DNA from: Bacillus sp. SD088
GTDB lineage: Bacteria; Bacillota; Bacilli; Bacillales; Bacillaceae_C
NCBI RefSeq assembly: GCF_017355205.1
Contig: NZ_JADIJK010000011.1
Location: 108,220-172,219, forward strand
DNA: 64,000 nt
Reading direction: 5' to 3'
Both the position numbers and the translations under genes were made by a program. Below the pieces are notes generated by a model. The model did not search any database, was not told the DNA's origin, and saw only the letters and a list, made by a program, of their open reading frames with translations. Below, piece after piece: positions 55,791-64,000 of the stretch. How positions within the stretch are numbered: the first letter of the stretch is position 1; the number at the start of each line of letters is the position of its first letter.

Positions 55791-56194
55791 AGTTCTTCAC
55801 CTTGCATAACATCTGGTGAATTAGTGTTCACCATGTTTTTTGCTGTCATGGCTAAACGAGTGTAAAAAAGCTCTCGTAAACCTGGCTCAATATCCACTTC
55901 ATCCATCGCTTCGCTCATGCAGGCTAACCATGCCTTGGCACGACGAGGTGTAATTTCATGAGGTAAATGGCGTGCACGTAACATCGGATGTCCATGTTCT
56001 TCAGTATATAGCTTAGGGCCACCCAAAAATTGTGTTAGGAATTGCTCTTGTTTTCTGGCAACTTCTGTTAAGTCATCGGGAAAAATAGGGATAAGTTCGG
56101 GATGTTTGCCGACACGTAGATAAAATTGTTCTACAAGCTTATGAAGCTTTTTTTCCCCAATAGCATCATACGGTGTCATCTTCATCTCAACCAT
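55787..56194 (-). CDS. yjbI: group II truncated haemoglobin YjbI
   Basis: 135 aa, 2/2 globin fold. Conserved features: FYLRVGKHPELIPIFPDD (~24-41), the distal Tyr and the F(L)TQFLGGPKLYTEEHGHPMLR block (~52-73), whose HGHPMLR is typical of group II, and the proximal His (RARHLPHEI). It binds oxygen or ligands and probably supports YjbH in redox signalling, since the genes are coupled. RBS AAAGGAGCG. Confidence 0.94.
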   Translation of the reverse strand: MVEMKMTPYDAIGEKKLHKLVEQFYLRVGKHPELIPIFPDDLTEVARKQEQFLTQFLGGPKLYTEEHGHPMLRARHLPHEITPRRAKAWLACMSEAMDEVDIEPGLRELFYTRLAMTAKNMVNTNSPDVMQGEEL

Positions 56195-56273
56195 ATGATT
56201 CGCTCCTTTATCTAAAATGGTATATTTATTTTAGCAATGACCCAAACAGAACTCAAATAAATTGAACTATACA

Positions 56274-56549
56274 AGAAAAGCGGAAGGCGCCCGCTTTTCG
56301 GCGACAAGCAAATGTTCTGGGGCAAAGAAAGGCGTTCTTTGCTTTCATTGATGGATAAGAAAGTATAAAATTTTGGCTAGTGTTTTGATCTAGCTCCAGC
56401 GCCTAGCCCCTCGAGGTCAAATAACCTGAGCCAATAAAAGTCAAAACCAGACTTTTATTGGCTCAGAACATTTGCTTGTCGGGGCTGAGCAAGGCGCTTG
56501 CGCTTTTCTTACCACAGGTTATTTGACCTCGAGCGCGCCTGTAGCTGGA
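56274..56549 (+). repeat. type 2 repeat interrupted by a nested copy
   Basis: Outer left half 56274-56349 (AAAAGCGGAAGGCGCC..AAATGTTCTGGGG..TTTCATTG) and outer right half 56517-56549 (GGTTATTTGACCTCGAGCG..GTAGCTGGAC) are the two halves of the unit seen intact at 35999. Between them sits a complete inverted copy. Confidence 0.7.
56350..56516 (-). mobile_element. nested type 2 repeat copy, approximate ends defined
   Basis: ~167 bp inserted in the tip region of another copy. Left edge ATAAGAAAGTATAAAATTTTG, right edge CGCTTGCGCTTTTCTTA; the ends show a short inverted similarity (ATAAGAAA / TTTTCTTA). Its tip hairpin is a perfect 17-bp stem, CTGAGCCAATAAAAGTC / GACTTTTATTGGCTCAG. Copies at 10843 and 17098 have the same ends. 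Confidence 0.7.
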
Positions 56550-56551
56550 CA

Positions 56552-56697
56552 AAAGAAAAGCGAAAGCGCCTGTCCAGCGACGTACAAATTTAAAGACTTC
56601 TGATGAGATAAAGGAAACACGGCGAAGCATAAGCCGATGTTGACTTATCGAGGGAAGAAGACATAAATTTGCTAGACGCTAGGCGCAGTAGCTGCAC
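56552..56697 (+). repeat. structured intergenic repeat, type 1, diverged
   Basis: AAAGAAAAGCGAAAGCGCC at the left, GCTAGACGCTAGGCGCAG at the right, with the CGTACAAATTT / AAATTTGCTAGACG pairing. Middle shares GGCGAAGCATAAGCCGATG with 46546-46684. Confidence 0.7.
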
Positions 56698-56774
56698 AAA
56701 GAAAAGCAGAAGTGTCTGACCAGAGATTTACAAATTTGAATAATAAGGATGACCTACATCCTGTTGACAAAAAA

Positions 56775-56815
56775 ATCATCTCGAATTTCCTGATTACCAG
56801 GTAAATTAGAGATGA
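56775..56815 (-). terminator. terminator after the cwlQ-like gene
   Basis: Minus strand: CTCATCTCTAATTTACCTG / CAGGAAATTCGAGATGA stem with TTTTTTT. It lies 8 nt past the stop codon. Confidence 0.88.
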
Positions 56816-56822
56816 GATCGAT

Positions 56823-57476
56823 TTAACTATAATACGTATCCGTTATTTTTCTAACATAATTCTGCGTTTCTTTGAATGGTGGAATTCCCTTATATTTATC
56901 TACATTCCCGGGACCAGCATTATAGGCTGCAAGCGCAAGAGATAGATCGCCCTTATATTTATCTAGCATTTGTCGTAAATATTTGCTTCCAGCCATCACA
57001 TTTTCTAGAGGATCTGCTATATTTCTTACACCTAATCCTCTTGCGGTCGCCGGCATTAGTTGCATAAGTCCAGTCGCACCAGCGGAACTTACTGCGACAG
57101 CATTGAAATTAGATTCATGTTTAATAACAGATTTGATTAGTTTAGTTGATAAATTGAATGTATCTGCCGCTTGTTGGATAATCCCATCTAGGTTCGTATC
57201 GATGTTTGCATCAGTTTTCGGATGATTAACTTTCGATACAACAGATTTTGTCACCGTACTAGGAAGATTATTTACCCCAAGCTGACTTATAGCCCCCAAT
57301 ATATTTAAGGATCCTGCATTTTCTCTATTTCCCATTGCTGTATTTAAAAGGGTTTGCTCAAGAACCTGAGAAAAATTTGCATCTGATTTTGGGATAGGAG
57401 AATCTGTATTTGAACGCGTCATTCCTTGTAATAATTGTAATTCAATCAAGGTTTTCATTTCACCTAAGGTATTCAT
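56823..57476 (-). CDS. cwlQ: lytic transglycosylase, CwlQ (YjbJ) type
   Basis: 217 aa. SLT/lysozyme-like domain at ~105-215: IKSVIKHESNFNAVAVSSAGATGLMQLMP has the catalytic Glu (KHESN) and the GLMQLMP motif; ALAAYNAGPGNV and YVRKI complete it. Cleaves peptidoglycan glycan strands. No classical signal peptide, as for B. subtilis YjbJ. An ATG at 57485 overlaps the yjbK stop (ATGA), but AAGGA has better spacing to the ATG at 57476. Operon with yjbK. Confidence 0.88.
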   Translation of the reverse strand: MNTLGEMKTLIELQLLQGMTRSNTDSPIPKSDANFSQVLEQTLLNTAMGNRENAGSLNILGAISQLGVNNLPSTVTKSVVSKVNHPKTDANIDTNLDGIIQQAADTFNLSTKLIKSVIKHESNFNAVAVSSAGATGLMQLMPATARGLGVRNIADPLENVMAGSKYLRQMLDKYKGDLSLALAAYNAGPGNVDKYKGIPPFKETQNYVRKITDTYYS

Positions 57477-57481
57477 ATTAA

Positions 57482-58081
57482 TCATTCCTTATTTGATTGT
57501 TTCATAATAGTTTGTTTTGCTCGATAAAGTCTTCCAACTTTAGTATCGGTTGATTGAGGTTGAATGTTGAGTCGATTAAGCAAATCTGCAAAAAACGTTT
57601 TTCCTAATTTCCAATCTGTTACTTCATATTCAAGTTCAAAATCTTCCTGATTTAGATAATAATTATGGTCGAATACTAACAATCCTTCTTTATACTTGAG
57701 CTCTGCACGATGGGTCGTTAAGCTCCCGAAATGTGTCAAATCTGACAAGTGGATACCTAATTTGACCAATGCTTCTTGGACCTCTCCAGCGGGGCATATC
57801 GAGTCATTTAATAATAAATCGGCCTCTTTTTGGTCGATGATTTGATTTGTTTCAATAGCATCTTTGATCATTTTCCTTTTTAGTGTTAGTTCATAACAAT
57901 CAGGAAGCTCTCTAATTCGTAGAGAAGCTGCTTTTTCTTTTAATGAAAAATCATGGGTATCAAAATAATGATTTTTCTGAGTGAAAAAATCATGGTTACT
58001 AATATGAAAAGTTTGCAAAAGGAGAGTAAACTCTTCTTTTGTAACAAGGTTTTTAAATTCTTTTTCAATTTCTTCTGCCAT
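57482..58081 (-). CDS. yjbK: CYTH-domain protein YjbK
   Basis: 199 aa. CYTH/triphosphate-tunnel fold: N-terminal ExExK motif in EEIEKEFKN (residues 3-11), then KEKAASLRIRELPDCYELTLKRK (~49-71) with the basic pocket residues, and acidic FELEYEVTDWK (~147-157). The family hydrolyses or binds tri/polyphosphate. RBS AGGAAG. First gene of yjbK-cwlQ, divergent from relQ. The intervening yjbL of B. subtilis is absent. Confidence 0.9.
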   Translation of the reverse strand: MAEEIEKEFKNLVTKEEFTLLLQTFHISNHDFFTQKNHYFDTHDFSLKEKAASLRIRELPDCYELTLKRKMIKDAIETNQIIDQKEADLLLNDSICPAGEVQEALVKLGIHLSDLTHFGSLTTHRAELKYKEGLLVFDHNYYLNQEDFELEYEVTDWKLGKTFFADLLNRLNIQPQSTDTKVGRLYRAKQTIMKQSNKE

Positions 58082-58253
58082 GGATAACTTCCTTCCTACA
58101 TCTCTTATTCCTATTATTATTTATTTGCAGCTTGGTTTCAATATCCATTCGTGATAAATATTCTTTATTTTACTGTCTTTTTCTGAAGGTCCATACATTC
58201 AGGATAAATGGATGGTTGTACCGGGACAAAAATTATTAAGTAAAACTTGTTTG

Positions 58254-58262
58254 TGCTAAAAT
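58254..58262 (+). promoter_or_regulatory. extended -10 promoter for relQ
   Basis: TGCTAAAAT (TGN plus -10) about 130 nt before relQ; -35 not clear. The rest of the 58082-58389 gap shows no gene. Confidence 0.35.
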
Positions 58263-58389
58263 AAGGATGACTTCTTAATTCCTTCGTACAAACATATGAT
58301 GATGAGATTGGACGAGAAGAGGATTTCTAGGAAATTGTATTGGTTTTTCATTTAAGAGAATGTGAACACGCACTTTAAGAGGTGGTAGC

Positions 58390-59040
58390 ATGGTAAATCA
58401 GTGGAAGCTTTTTCTAGCTCCTTATAAACAGGCGGTAGATGAGTTGAAAATTAAATTAAAAGGAATGCGTGCCCAATTTGAACGGCAACAGGATCATTCT
58501 CCAATTGAATTTGTCACAGGTAGAGTGAAGCCGATTGCCAGTATTTTAGATAAGGCCCATCAAAAAAATATCCCTTTGGATAAATTAGCGGAGGAAATGC
58601 AGGATATTGCTGGTTTAAGAATGATGTGTCAATTTGTTGATGATATAGAGCAAGTCGTTGAATTATTAAGAGAACGAAATGACTTTAAGGTAATAGAGGA
58701 AAGAAACTATATTTCTCATAAAAAGCCAAGTGGCTATCGCTCCTATCATGTTGTAATTGAATATCCTGTACAAACGATTCAGGGAGAGCGAAAGATTTTG
58801 GCTGAAATCCAAATCCGAACCTTAGCAATGAACTTTTGGGCAACGATTGAACATTCTCTAAATTATAAATATAAAGGTGAGTTTCCAGCAGAAATTAATA
58901 TGAGGTTAGAACGTGCTGCAGAGGCAGCTTTCCGTCTTGACGAGGAAATGTCGCAAATTAAGGAAGAAATTCAAGAAGCACAGGTTTATTTTTCAATAAA
59001 TAAGGAAGCTACAAAGAAGATAAAGAAAAATGATGATTAA
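58390..59040 (+). CDS. relQ: small alarmone synthetase RelQ (SasB, YjbM)
   Basis: 216 aa (B. subtilis YjbM ~211). Makes (p)ppGpp from GTP/GDP and ATP; no hydrolase or regulatory domain. Synthetase motifs: VTGRVKPIASILDKA (~36-50), DIAGLRMMCQFVDDIEQV (~72-89), HKKPSGYRSYHVVIEYP (~109-125) and AEIQIRTLAMNFWATIEHSLNYK (~137-159). ATG with RBS GAGGTGG. nadF begins directly after the stop (its in-frame ATG at 59041), a typical operon junction. Confidence 0.96.
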   Translation: MVNQWKLFLAPYKQAVDELKIKLKGMRAQFERQQDHSPIEFVTGRVKPIASILDKAHQKNIPLDKLAEEMQDIAGLRMMCQFVDDIEQVVELLRERNDFKVIEERNYISHKKPSGYRSYHVVIEYPVQTIQGERKILAEIQIRTLAMNFWATIEHSLNYKYKGEFPAEINMRLERAAEAAFRLDEEMSQIKEEIQEAQVYFSINKEATKKIKKNDD

Positions 59041-59058
59041 ATGAGGAGGTTGAGAGGA

Positions 59059-59859
59059 TTGAAATTTGCCATTACTTCAAAAGGGAATCCTGCTTCTAAT
59101 GCTTTGACACAGAAAGTGAGGACATATTTGCAGGATTTTGAAATGGTATATGACGAAAGCAATCCAGATATTGTTATTTCCATTGGTGGGGATGGTACTT
59201 TATTATACGCATTTCATCGATATAGTTCTCGATTAGATAAAACAGCTTTTGTTGGTGTACATACTGGACATTTAGGTTTCTATGCAGATTGGGTTCCGAG
59301 TGAGATTGAAAAATTAGTGATTGCAATTGCAAAGACTCCTTATCAAGTAGTGGAATATCCGCTGTTAGAAGTCGTAATCCGCTATCGTAATGGCGGGAAA
59401 GAAATGCGTTATCTTGCTTTAAATGAATCTACAGTCAAAGGATTAGTAGGAACTTTAGTCATGGATGTAGAAATAAGAGGGGATCATTTTGAGCGATTTC
59501 GTGGGGATGGTCTCTGTCTGTCTACTCCATCCGGAAGCACAGCCTATAATAAAGCGTTAGGAGGGGCGATTATTCATCCTTCCTTACCTTCTATTCAATT
59601 AGCTGAGATGGCTTCAATCAATAATAGAGTATTTAGAACGGTCGGATCTCCACTCATTTTACCTGAACATCATACACTTGTATTAAAACCAGTTAATTCA
59701 TATGATTTTCATGTTACTTTAGATCATTTAACGGTGATGCATCGAGATGTGAAATCAATCCAATTTAAAGTTGCAAAAGAGAAGGTTCGATTTGCCCGTT
59801 TTCGTCCATTCCCTTTCTGGAAAAGAGTTCATGATTCATTTATTTCGGATGGAAGATAA
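59059..59859 (+). CDS. nadF: NAD kinase
   Basis: 266 aa, the B. subtilis NadF/PpnKA length. Phosphorylates NAD to NADP. Motifs GGDGT (residues ~43-47), [11 protein letters not shown] (~73-83), LALNEST and [19 protein letters not shown] (~155-173). The frame opens at ATG 59041, but AGGAGG lies 9-10 nt before TTG 59059 and MKFAITSKG fits the homologue. Cotranscribed with relQ and the pseudouridine synthase 5 nt downstream. Confidence 0.95.
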   Translation: MKFAITSKGNPASNALTQKVRTYLQDFEMVYDESNPDIVISIGGDGTLLYAFHRYSSRLDKTAFVGVHTGHLGFYADWVPSEIEKLVIAIAKTPYQVVEYPLLEVVIRYRNGGKEMRYLALNESTVKGLVGTLVMDVEIRGDHFERFRGDGLCLSTPSGSTAYNKALGGAIIHPSLPSIQLAEMASINNRVFRTVGSPLILPEHHTLVLKPVNSYDFHVTLDHLTVMHRDVKSIQFKVAKEKVRFARFRPFPFWKRVHDSFISDGR

Positions 59860-59864
59860 ACATT

Positions 59865-60785
59865 ATGAAGCAACATGAATTAAGCTGGAAAATCACACGA
59901 GAAGACAAAAATAAAAATATTAAAATGTTTTTACAAGAGCAAGGCATCTCTAGAAGAGCTTTGTCTGCTATTAAATTTACAGGTGGTTATATACGAGTGA
60001 ATGGAGTGGAGGAAAGTGTTCGCTATCCTTTACAGGAATATGATGTTTTAGAACTCCTATTTCCACCGGAACAGGAAAATGAGCGATTAGTCAAAGAACC
60101 AATCCCATTATCGATTATATATGAAGATGCTGATCTTTTAATTGTTAATAAACCTGCTGGAATCAATACCATTCCATCAAGGCATCATCCGACCGGGAGT
60201 TTAGCGAATGGAGTAGCCTTTTACTATGGACAAATCGATCTAGCTTCAGCTGTACATATTGTCACTCGATTGGATCGAGATACATCTGGCTTAGTATTGA
60301 TTGCAAAGCACCGCCATGCGCATCATTTATTAAGTTTGATGCAAAAGAATGGAGAGATTGATCGATTCTACGAGGCTTTTGTAGAAGGAGAAATGGATCG
60401 TTCATATGGTAAAATCAATAAACCAATAGGTCGCAAGTCAGATAGTATTATCGAGCGGGAGGTAAGAAAAGAGGGGAAGTACGCGATAACAAACTATGAG
60501 GTAATTACACAACTATCTTTTATTACCCACCTGCGTTTAAAACTTGAAACTGGCAGAACCCACCAAATTAGAGTTCACATGGCCTCAATTGGTCACCCCA
60601 TATTAGGGGATGACTTATATGGTGGGGGTCTAGGTATAATGACTCGACAAGCGTTACATTGCAAACAAATTAAGTTGAAACAACCTATTACTGGTGAAAC
60701 TTTATCATTTCATGCTAACTTAGAGGAAGATATGCAAGAAATTTTAGCTAACCACACTTTAAAAAAGTTCGAAAAAAATAGATAA
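59865..60785 (+). CDS. yjbO: RluD-family pseudouridine synthase YjbO
   Basis: 306 aa. S4-like N-terminal domain (~10-75), then the RluA-type catalytic domain with VTRLDRDTSG (~133-142, D137 catalytic), GRTHQIRVHMASIGHPILGDDLYG (~233-256) in the family order. Modifies uridine in RNA; the target is not decided. Third gene of relQ-nadF-yjbO, as in B. subtilis; start ATG with GGAAG upstream. Operon ends at the next hairpin. Confidence 0.93.
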   Translation: MKQHELSWKITREDKNKNIKMFLQEQGISRRALSAIKFTGGYIRVNGVEESVRYPLQEYDVLELLFPPEQENERLVKEPIPLSIIYEDADLLIVNKPAGINTIPSRHHPTGSLANGVAFYYGQIDLASAVHIVTRLDRDTSGLVLIAKHRHAHHLLSLMQKNGEIDRFYEAFVEGEMDRSYGKINKPIGRKSDSIIEREVRKEGKYAITNYEVITQLSFITHLRLKLETGRTHQIRVHMASIGHPILGDDLYGGGLGIMTRQALHCKQIKLKQPITGETLSFHANLEEDMQEILANHTLKKFEKNR

Positions 60786-60792
60786 CTTTTAG

Positions 60793-60828
60793 AAGATGGA
60801 TACCAATCGAATGGGATCCATCTTTTTA
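60793..60828 (+). terminator. terminator after yjbO
   Basis: AAGATGGAT / ATCCATCTTTTT with a 15-nt loop. Confidence 0.82.
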
Positions 60829-60929
60829 AATTATGTTTGTTCTAGTGCTTATAACGAGAATTCTCTCGTTTCATGGTGAGGAACTTCAATCAGCGCAGCC
60901 TTTTCATCTCCCACAGAATCCAGAGAATT

Positions 60930-61140
60930 AAAGACTAAGATCGCAACATCCTGTCGTGTCGCCTGCATTAATATGTTCAGTGCGTCGCAACTCGTTCTGA
61001 CGTGATAAAGGAAAAATGAAATGCAGATGGTGACTGTTTAGAGCCTCACCGCCTGCAGCTGGACATCAAAAGGAGAATTGATGTTGATTACACACTCAGA
61101 AATCGTAAATTTGCTAGGTGCTAGAGCTAGATTAGGCCTT
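60930..61140. repeat. degenerate structured repeat downstream of yjbO
   Basis: Holds CGCAACATCCTGTCGTG, a CGCAACTCGTTCTGACGTG-like stretch, ACTGTTTAGAGCC and GCTAGGTGCTAGAGC, all pieces of the other repeats. Boundaries are approximate. Confidence 0.5.
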
Positions 61141-61783
61141 TATTACCTACTTACATTTATCTGTATTCCAATGCCGGATAAAAAAAGTAATTCGTTTTTT
61201 AAGATACAGATTCAACACATCTAATGGAAGACAGTTATCTGATCTCATTTGTAAAATTTACTTAAGTTTAAAATCCTTACTTTGAAAGTTTTTTGTTTTT
61301 CTTTTTAAAAGATAATAAGCTTAATTCCATTAGTTATAAATCAGCAAGGGTCATGACTTTTAATGGACTTTAGTACAATACAACACGATATCTAAAAAAG
61401 TTTCTACACAATTAAATGGACTATTATTGTCCTTTTTTTTTAGCCCTTAACTTAGGTATTTAGAACTAGCTTCTCATTTGAAAAACAACTTTTAATAACT
61501 AATATTAATTAAATATTTAAGAATAAGTGAATAAAATTAATTTTTTCAATTGACAAATTATTACATATATGGAAACATCTACTATAGATGACAATTTTTA
61601 CCAAAAAAATACAATGTTTAAAGGAGAGTGACAAATATTACCTTTGTTTGTTGGTAGCGTTGTCATATTCTGTTTAGAAAAAGATAGGGGGGTTATACAT
61701 TTCTTTTTACTCCTAGTAGAGTTCGCTATTAGTTTATGTTTTTAATAACTCATGGCACATTATGATCAGAAAGGAAGAATACA
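61141..61783. other. A/T-rich region before the Asp-Ala protein, no supported gene
   Basis: Contains a hairpin terminator-like GGAC-TATTATT-GTCC plus T8 at 61418-61440 and a TTGACA (61553) without a good -10. The palindrome AACGAGA-ATTC-TCTCGTT is further upstream near 60856. The promoter of the surface gene is probably here but cannot be fixed. Confidence 0.4.
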
Positions 61784-64000
61784 ATGAATAAAAAAAGATT
61801 TGACTATAAGAAAAAAATGCAGGAAAAAAGAAAGTCATATATGAAAAGAACTGCTGCTGTTGCTACTTCCTTTGTTCTTGTCACTGCGCCGTTTACGACA
61901 TCAAAGCTTTTACATATTCCAGGGGTATCGATAAATGCTGTCGAAGCGGCATCGTTGACACAAGTACAATTATTAACGAATGTCGATATTGCTGCAACAT
62001 TGACAGAGCCTGTGCCAGGAGAAAATTACAATCTAGCGCTTAACCTGACAGGTACCGGGCTTGCAGATGCTGAATTAGTTACTCCTGATAGAGTAGTTGT
62101 TTTTTATATTGAAGAATTAGCTGGAAAGATGACTTCTAATTCTCCAGCAGATATAAGCGTCGAAATATTACCTTTGACGATGGATGATCTCCCAATATTA
62201 AATGGCGTAATTGGTGGGTTAACTGGTACATTAACTTCTGCAGTTGATTCGGTTTTAGGCGTAGCTGATCAATTACAAAGTAGTATTATTCCATCTTCCC
62301 TATTGACTATTGAAGGAATAGATGAGTTACAAGGTGCTGTAAATGCATTAAACAATATCGATACGGCATTGGCCGATTTATTGGATTACAATGATCAAGT
62401 TGATGTTGTGGTAAATCCAGATGGTACCGTTGTCGTAAACTTTTCGGATGGTATTGGTAACCATTTAGAAACGGCTGTTAATGATGTTGTTGTAGATCTT
62501 TTACAAGATCTTGTGGATGCTATTAATGGTGTTGAACTAGCTATTTTGCCTGGTGCTGAGAATATCCCAGGAGTTGGTTTAATTATCGATGGATTAAATC
62601 AAGGAATCAATGGTGCTCTTAACCAATTAACAGGAGTCGCTAATACAGCAACAGGAATTATTGATGATTTAGCTAATGGAAGCATTGATTTAGCCAGCGA
62701 TCTTTTAAGTGTACAACTTATTGGAAAAACAACGGTAGATCTAAATCTATCAGTTGATAATCCTGCGGATGTTGATGGGGAGGTACCTGTATATGGAGCA
62801 GGTATTAGTGATACTACAATTGACCTTGCTTTACTAAGTAGTCTTACAGATAGTGACACAATAGTATTTGATGAAGAAGCCGACGCTGACGCCGATGCCG
62901 ATGCTGATGCTGATGCTGATGCTGACGCGGATGCTGACGCGGATGCTGACGCCGACGCCGATGCCGATGCTGATGCTGACGCGGATGCTGACGCGGATGC
63001 GGATGCTGACGCTGACGCCGATGCGGATGCGGATGCTGACGCGGATGCCGACGCGGATGCTGACGCGGATGCGGATGCTGACGCCGATGCGGATGCTGAT
63101 GCGGATGCCGACGCGGATGCAGATGCCGATGCCGACGCCGACGCCGATGCTGATGCCGATGCTGACGCCGACGCCGATGCTGACGCTGATGCAGATGCCG
63201 ACGCCGATGCTGATGCTGACGCGGATGCGGATGCGGATGCAGATGCCGACGCCGATGCTGACGCCGATGCTGATGCCGATGCTGATGCTGACGCTGATGC
63301 GGATGCGGATGCAGATGCCGACGCGGATGCAGATGCTGATGCTGATGCCGACGCGGATGCAGATGCTGATGCAGATGCTGATGCTGATGCTGACGCCGAC
63401 GCAGATGCCGATGCCGATGCTGATGCCGACGCGGATGCAGATGCCGACGCTGATGCAGACGCCGATGCCGATGCTGACGCTGACGCCGATGCTGACGCTG
63501 ACGCCGATGCTGACGCCGATGCCGACGCTGATGCTGATGCTGATGCCGACGCTGATGCCGACGCCGATGCTGATGCTGACGCTGACGCTGACGCCGATGC
63601 CGATGCCGATGCAGACGCCGATGCCGACGCTGATGCCGACGCCGATGCCGATGCCGATGCCGATGCTGATGCCGACGCTGATGCTGACGCCGATGCCGAT
63701 GCCGATGCCGACGCCGATGCCGACGCCGATGCCGATGCTGACGCCGACGCCGATGCCGATGCTGACGCTGATGCCGACGCCGATGCCGACGCCGACGCCG
63801 ACGCCGACGCCGATGCCGACGCCGATGCCGATGCTGACGCTGATGCCGACGCCGATGCCGATGCCGACGCCGATGCCGACGCCGATGCCGATGCCGACGC
63901 CGATGCTGATGCCGACGCTGATGCCGACGCCGATGCCGACGCCGATGCTGATGCTGACGCCGACGCCGATGCAGATGCTGATGCCGACGCTGACTGTGTG
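61784..64000 (+). CDS. large secreted protein with giant Ala-Asp dipeptide repeat, 3' end outside window
   Basis: 739 codons present, no stop before the edge. RBS AAAGGAA 8 nt before ATG. Residues 1-55: a long, very basic signal peptide ([20 protein letters not shown], then [13 protein letters not shown], cleavage near NAVEA). Residues ~56-365: Leu/Ile/Val/Asp/Asn-rich domain with no cysteine seen, beta- or helix-rich, unrecognised ([12 protein letters not shown].., [17 protein letters not shown]). Residues 366-737: 186 uninterrupted Ala-Asp pairs. Then Cys-Val. The layout resembles serine-aspartate surface adhesins, with a long acidic stalk, but the repeat is Asp-Ala. Anchor type is unknown because the end is missing. 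Confidence 0.85.
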   Translation, partial: MNKKRFDYKKKMQEKRKSYMKRTAAVATSFVLVTAPFTTSKLLHIPGVSINAVEAASLTQVQLLTNVDIAATLTEPVPGENYNLALNLTGTGLADAELVTPDRVVVFYIEELAGKMTSNSPADISVEILPLTMDDLPILNGVIGGLTGTLTSAVDSVLGVADQLQSSIIPSSLLTIEGIDELQGAVNALNNIDTALADLLDYNDQVDVVVNPDGTVVVNFSDGIGNHLETAVNDVVVDLLQDLVDAINGVELAILPGAENIPGVGLIIDGLNQGINGALNQLTGVANTATGIIDDLANGSIDLASDLLSVQLIGKTTVDLNLSVDNPADVDGEVPVYGAGISDTTIDLALLSSLTDSDTIVFDEEADADADADADADADADADADADADADADADADADADADADADADADADADADADADADADADADADADADADADADADADADADADADADADADADADADADADADADADADADADADADADADADADADADADADADADADADADADADADADADADADADADADADADADADADADADADADADADADADADADADADADADADADADADADADADADADADADADADADADADADADADADADADADADADADADADADADADADADADADADADADADADADADADADADADADADADADADADADADADADADADADADADADADADADADADADADADADADADADADADADADADADADADADADCV
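62879..63994 (+). repeat. hexanucleotide array GCN-GAY, 186 units
   Basis: 1,116 bp, in frame throughout, no indel; only synonymous third-base changes. GCG codons occur only in the first ~555 bp (about 62930-63434) and are always followed by GAT, while the 3' half is dominated by GCC. The local clustering of variants suggests expansion by unequal exchange or slippage. Confidence 0.95.

Noticed and set aside
62599..62859. Antisense ORF of 86 codons opposite the surface-protein gene
   Set aside because: Shadow frame of the signal-bearing plus-strand gene; the array itself also gives long open antisense frames because of its codon pattern.
62879..63994. CRISPR-like array
   Set aside because: Period is 6 bp, with no spacers and no cas genes; it is a coding dipeptide array.

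Overview
The window comes from a low-GC, endospore-forming member of the Bacillaceae. Evidence: a complete gerPABCDEF spore-coat permeability operon, comK, addBA, spx, mecA, yjbH and relQ. Gene order follows Bacillus subtilis in blocks: hmoB-hemEHY, yhfH-yhfI-lplJ-yhfN-yhzC-comK, yhjE-addBA-gerP-yisL, yitK/yitS/yitV/yitW, yjzD-fabH-fabF-yjaZ-yjbA-trpS, and spx-mecA-coiA-pepF-yjbH-yjbI-cwlQ-yjbK-relQ-nadF-yjbO. Unlike B. subtilis it carries clpB, and the oppABCDF, med-comZ and sbcCD genes are absent from their usual places. I see no rRNA, tRNA, CRISPR, prophage or transposase gene. Species cannot be named from this sequence alone.

Layout. 0-5.5 kb: end of a BCCT osmolyte transporter, haem-degrading monooxygenase, coproporphyrin-route haem genes hemEHY, Sco lipoprotein. 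5.6-8.9 kb: small unknown genes and a membrane-anchored protein with Ca-binding-like repeats and a cysteine-peptidase-like C-terminus. 9-13.6 kb: MBL hydrolase, lipoate ligase, M48 protease, IDEAL-domain protein, ComK. 14-24.5 kb: S9 peptidase, TVP38 membrane protein, AddB-AddA nuclease-helicase. 24.6-30.5 kb: gerP operon, DUF418 and YisL membrane proteins, a GH13-like protein whose catalytic motifs look destroyed, YajQ-family protein. 30.6-36 kb: DegV, esterase, MIP18-like protein, ClpB. 36.4-44 kb: fabH (FapR-type operator) and fabF, YjaZ, YjbA, TrpS. 44.5-54.5 kb: DUF4015 protein, Spx, MecA, CoiA, PepF, MMPL exporter and its TetR regulator. 54.9-60.8 kb: YjbH, truncated haemoglobin, transglycosylase, CYTH protein, RelQ, NAD kinase, RNA pseudouridine synthase. 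61.8-64 kb: start of a large secreted protein with at least 186 uninterrupted Ala-Asp dipeptides, running off the window.

Functional links. ComK and MecA (the adaptor that feeds ComK to ClpCP in B. subtilis), CoiA and AddAB form a DNA uptake and recombination theme. Spx and YjbH (the adaptor that feeds Spx to ClpXP) form a thiol-stress theme. FabH/FabF and a FapR-like site form the fatty-acid unit.

The most unusual layer is non-coding. Many intergenic gaps hold G+C-richer, strongly structured repeats of at least four families, with no transposase in view. In one family the tip hairpin changes sequence between copies while pairing is kept. One copy is inserted inside another, which shows mobility and gives approximate ends. 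Some copies carry perfect DnaA-box words. Together with the giant Asp-Ala array, these repeats are the best candidates for something undescribed.
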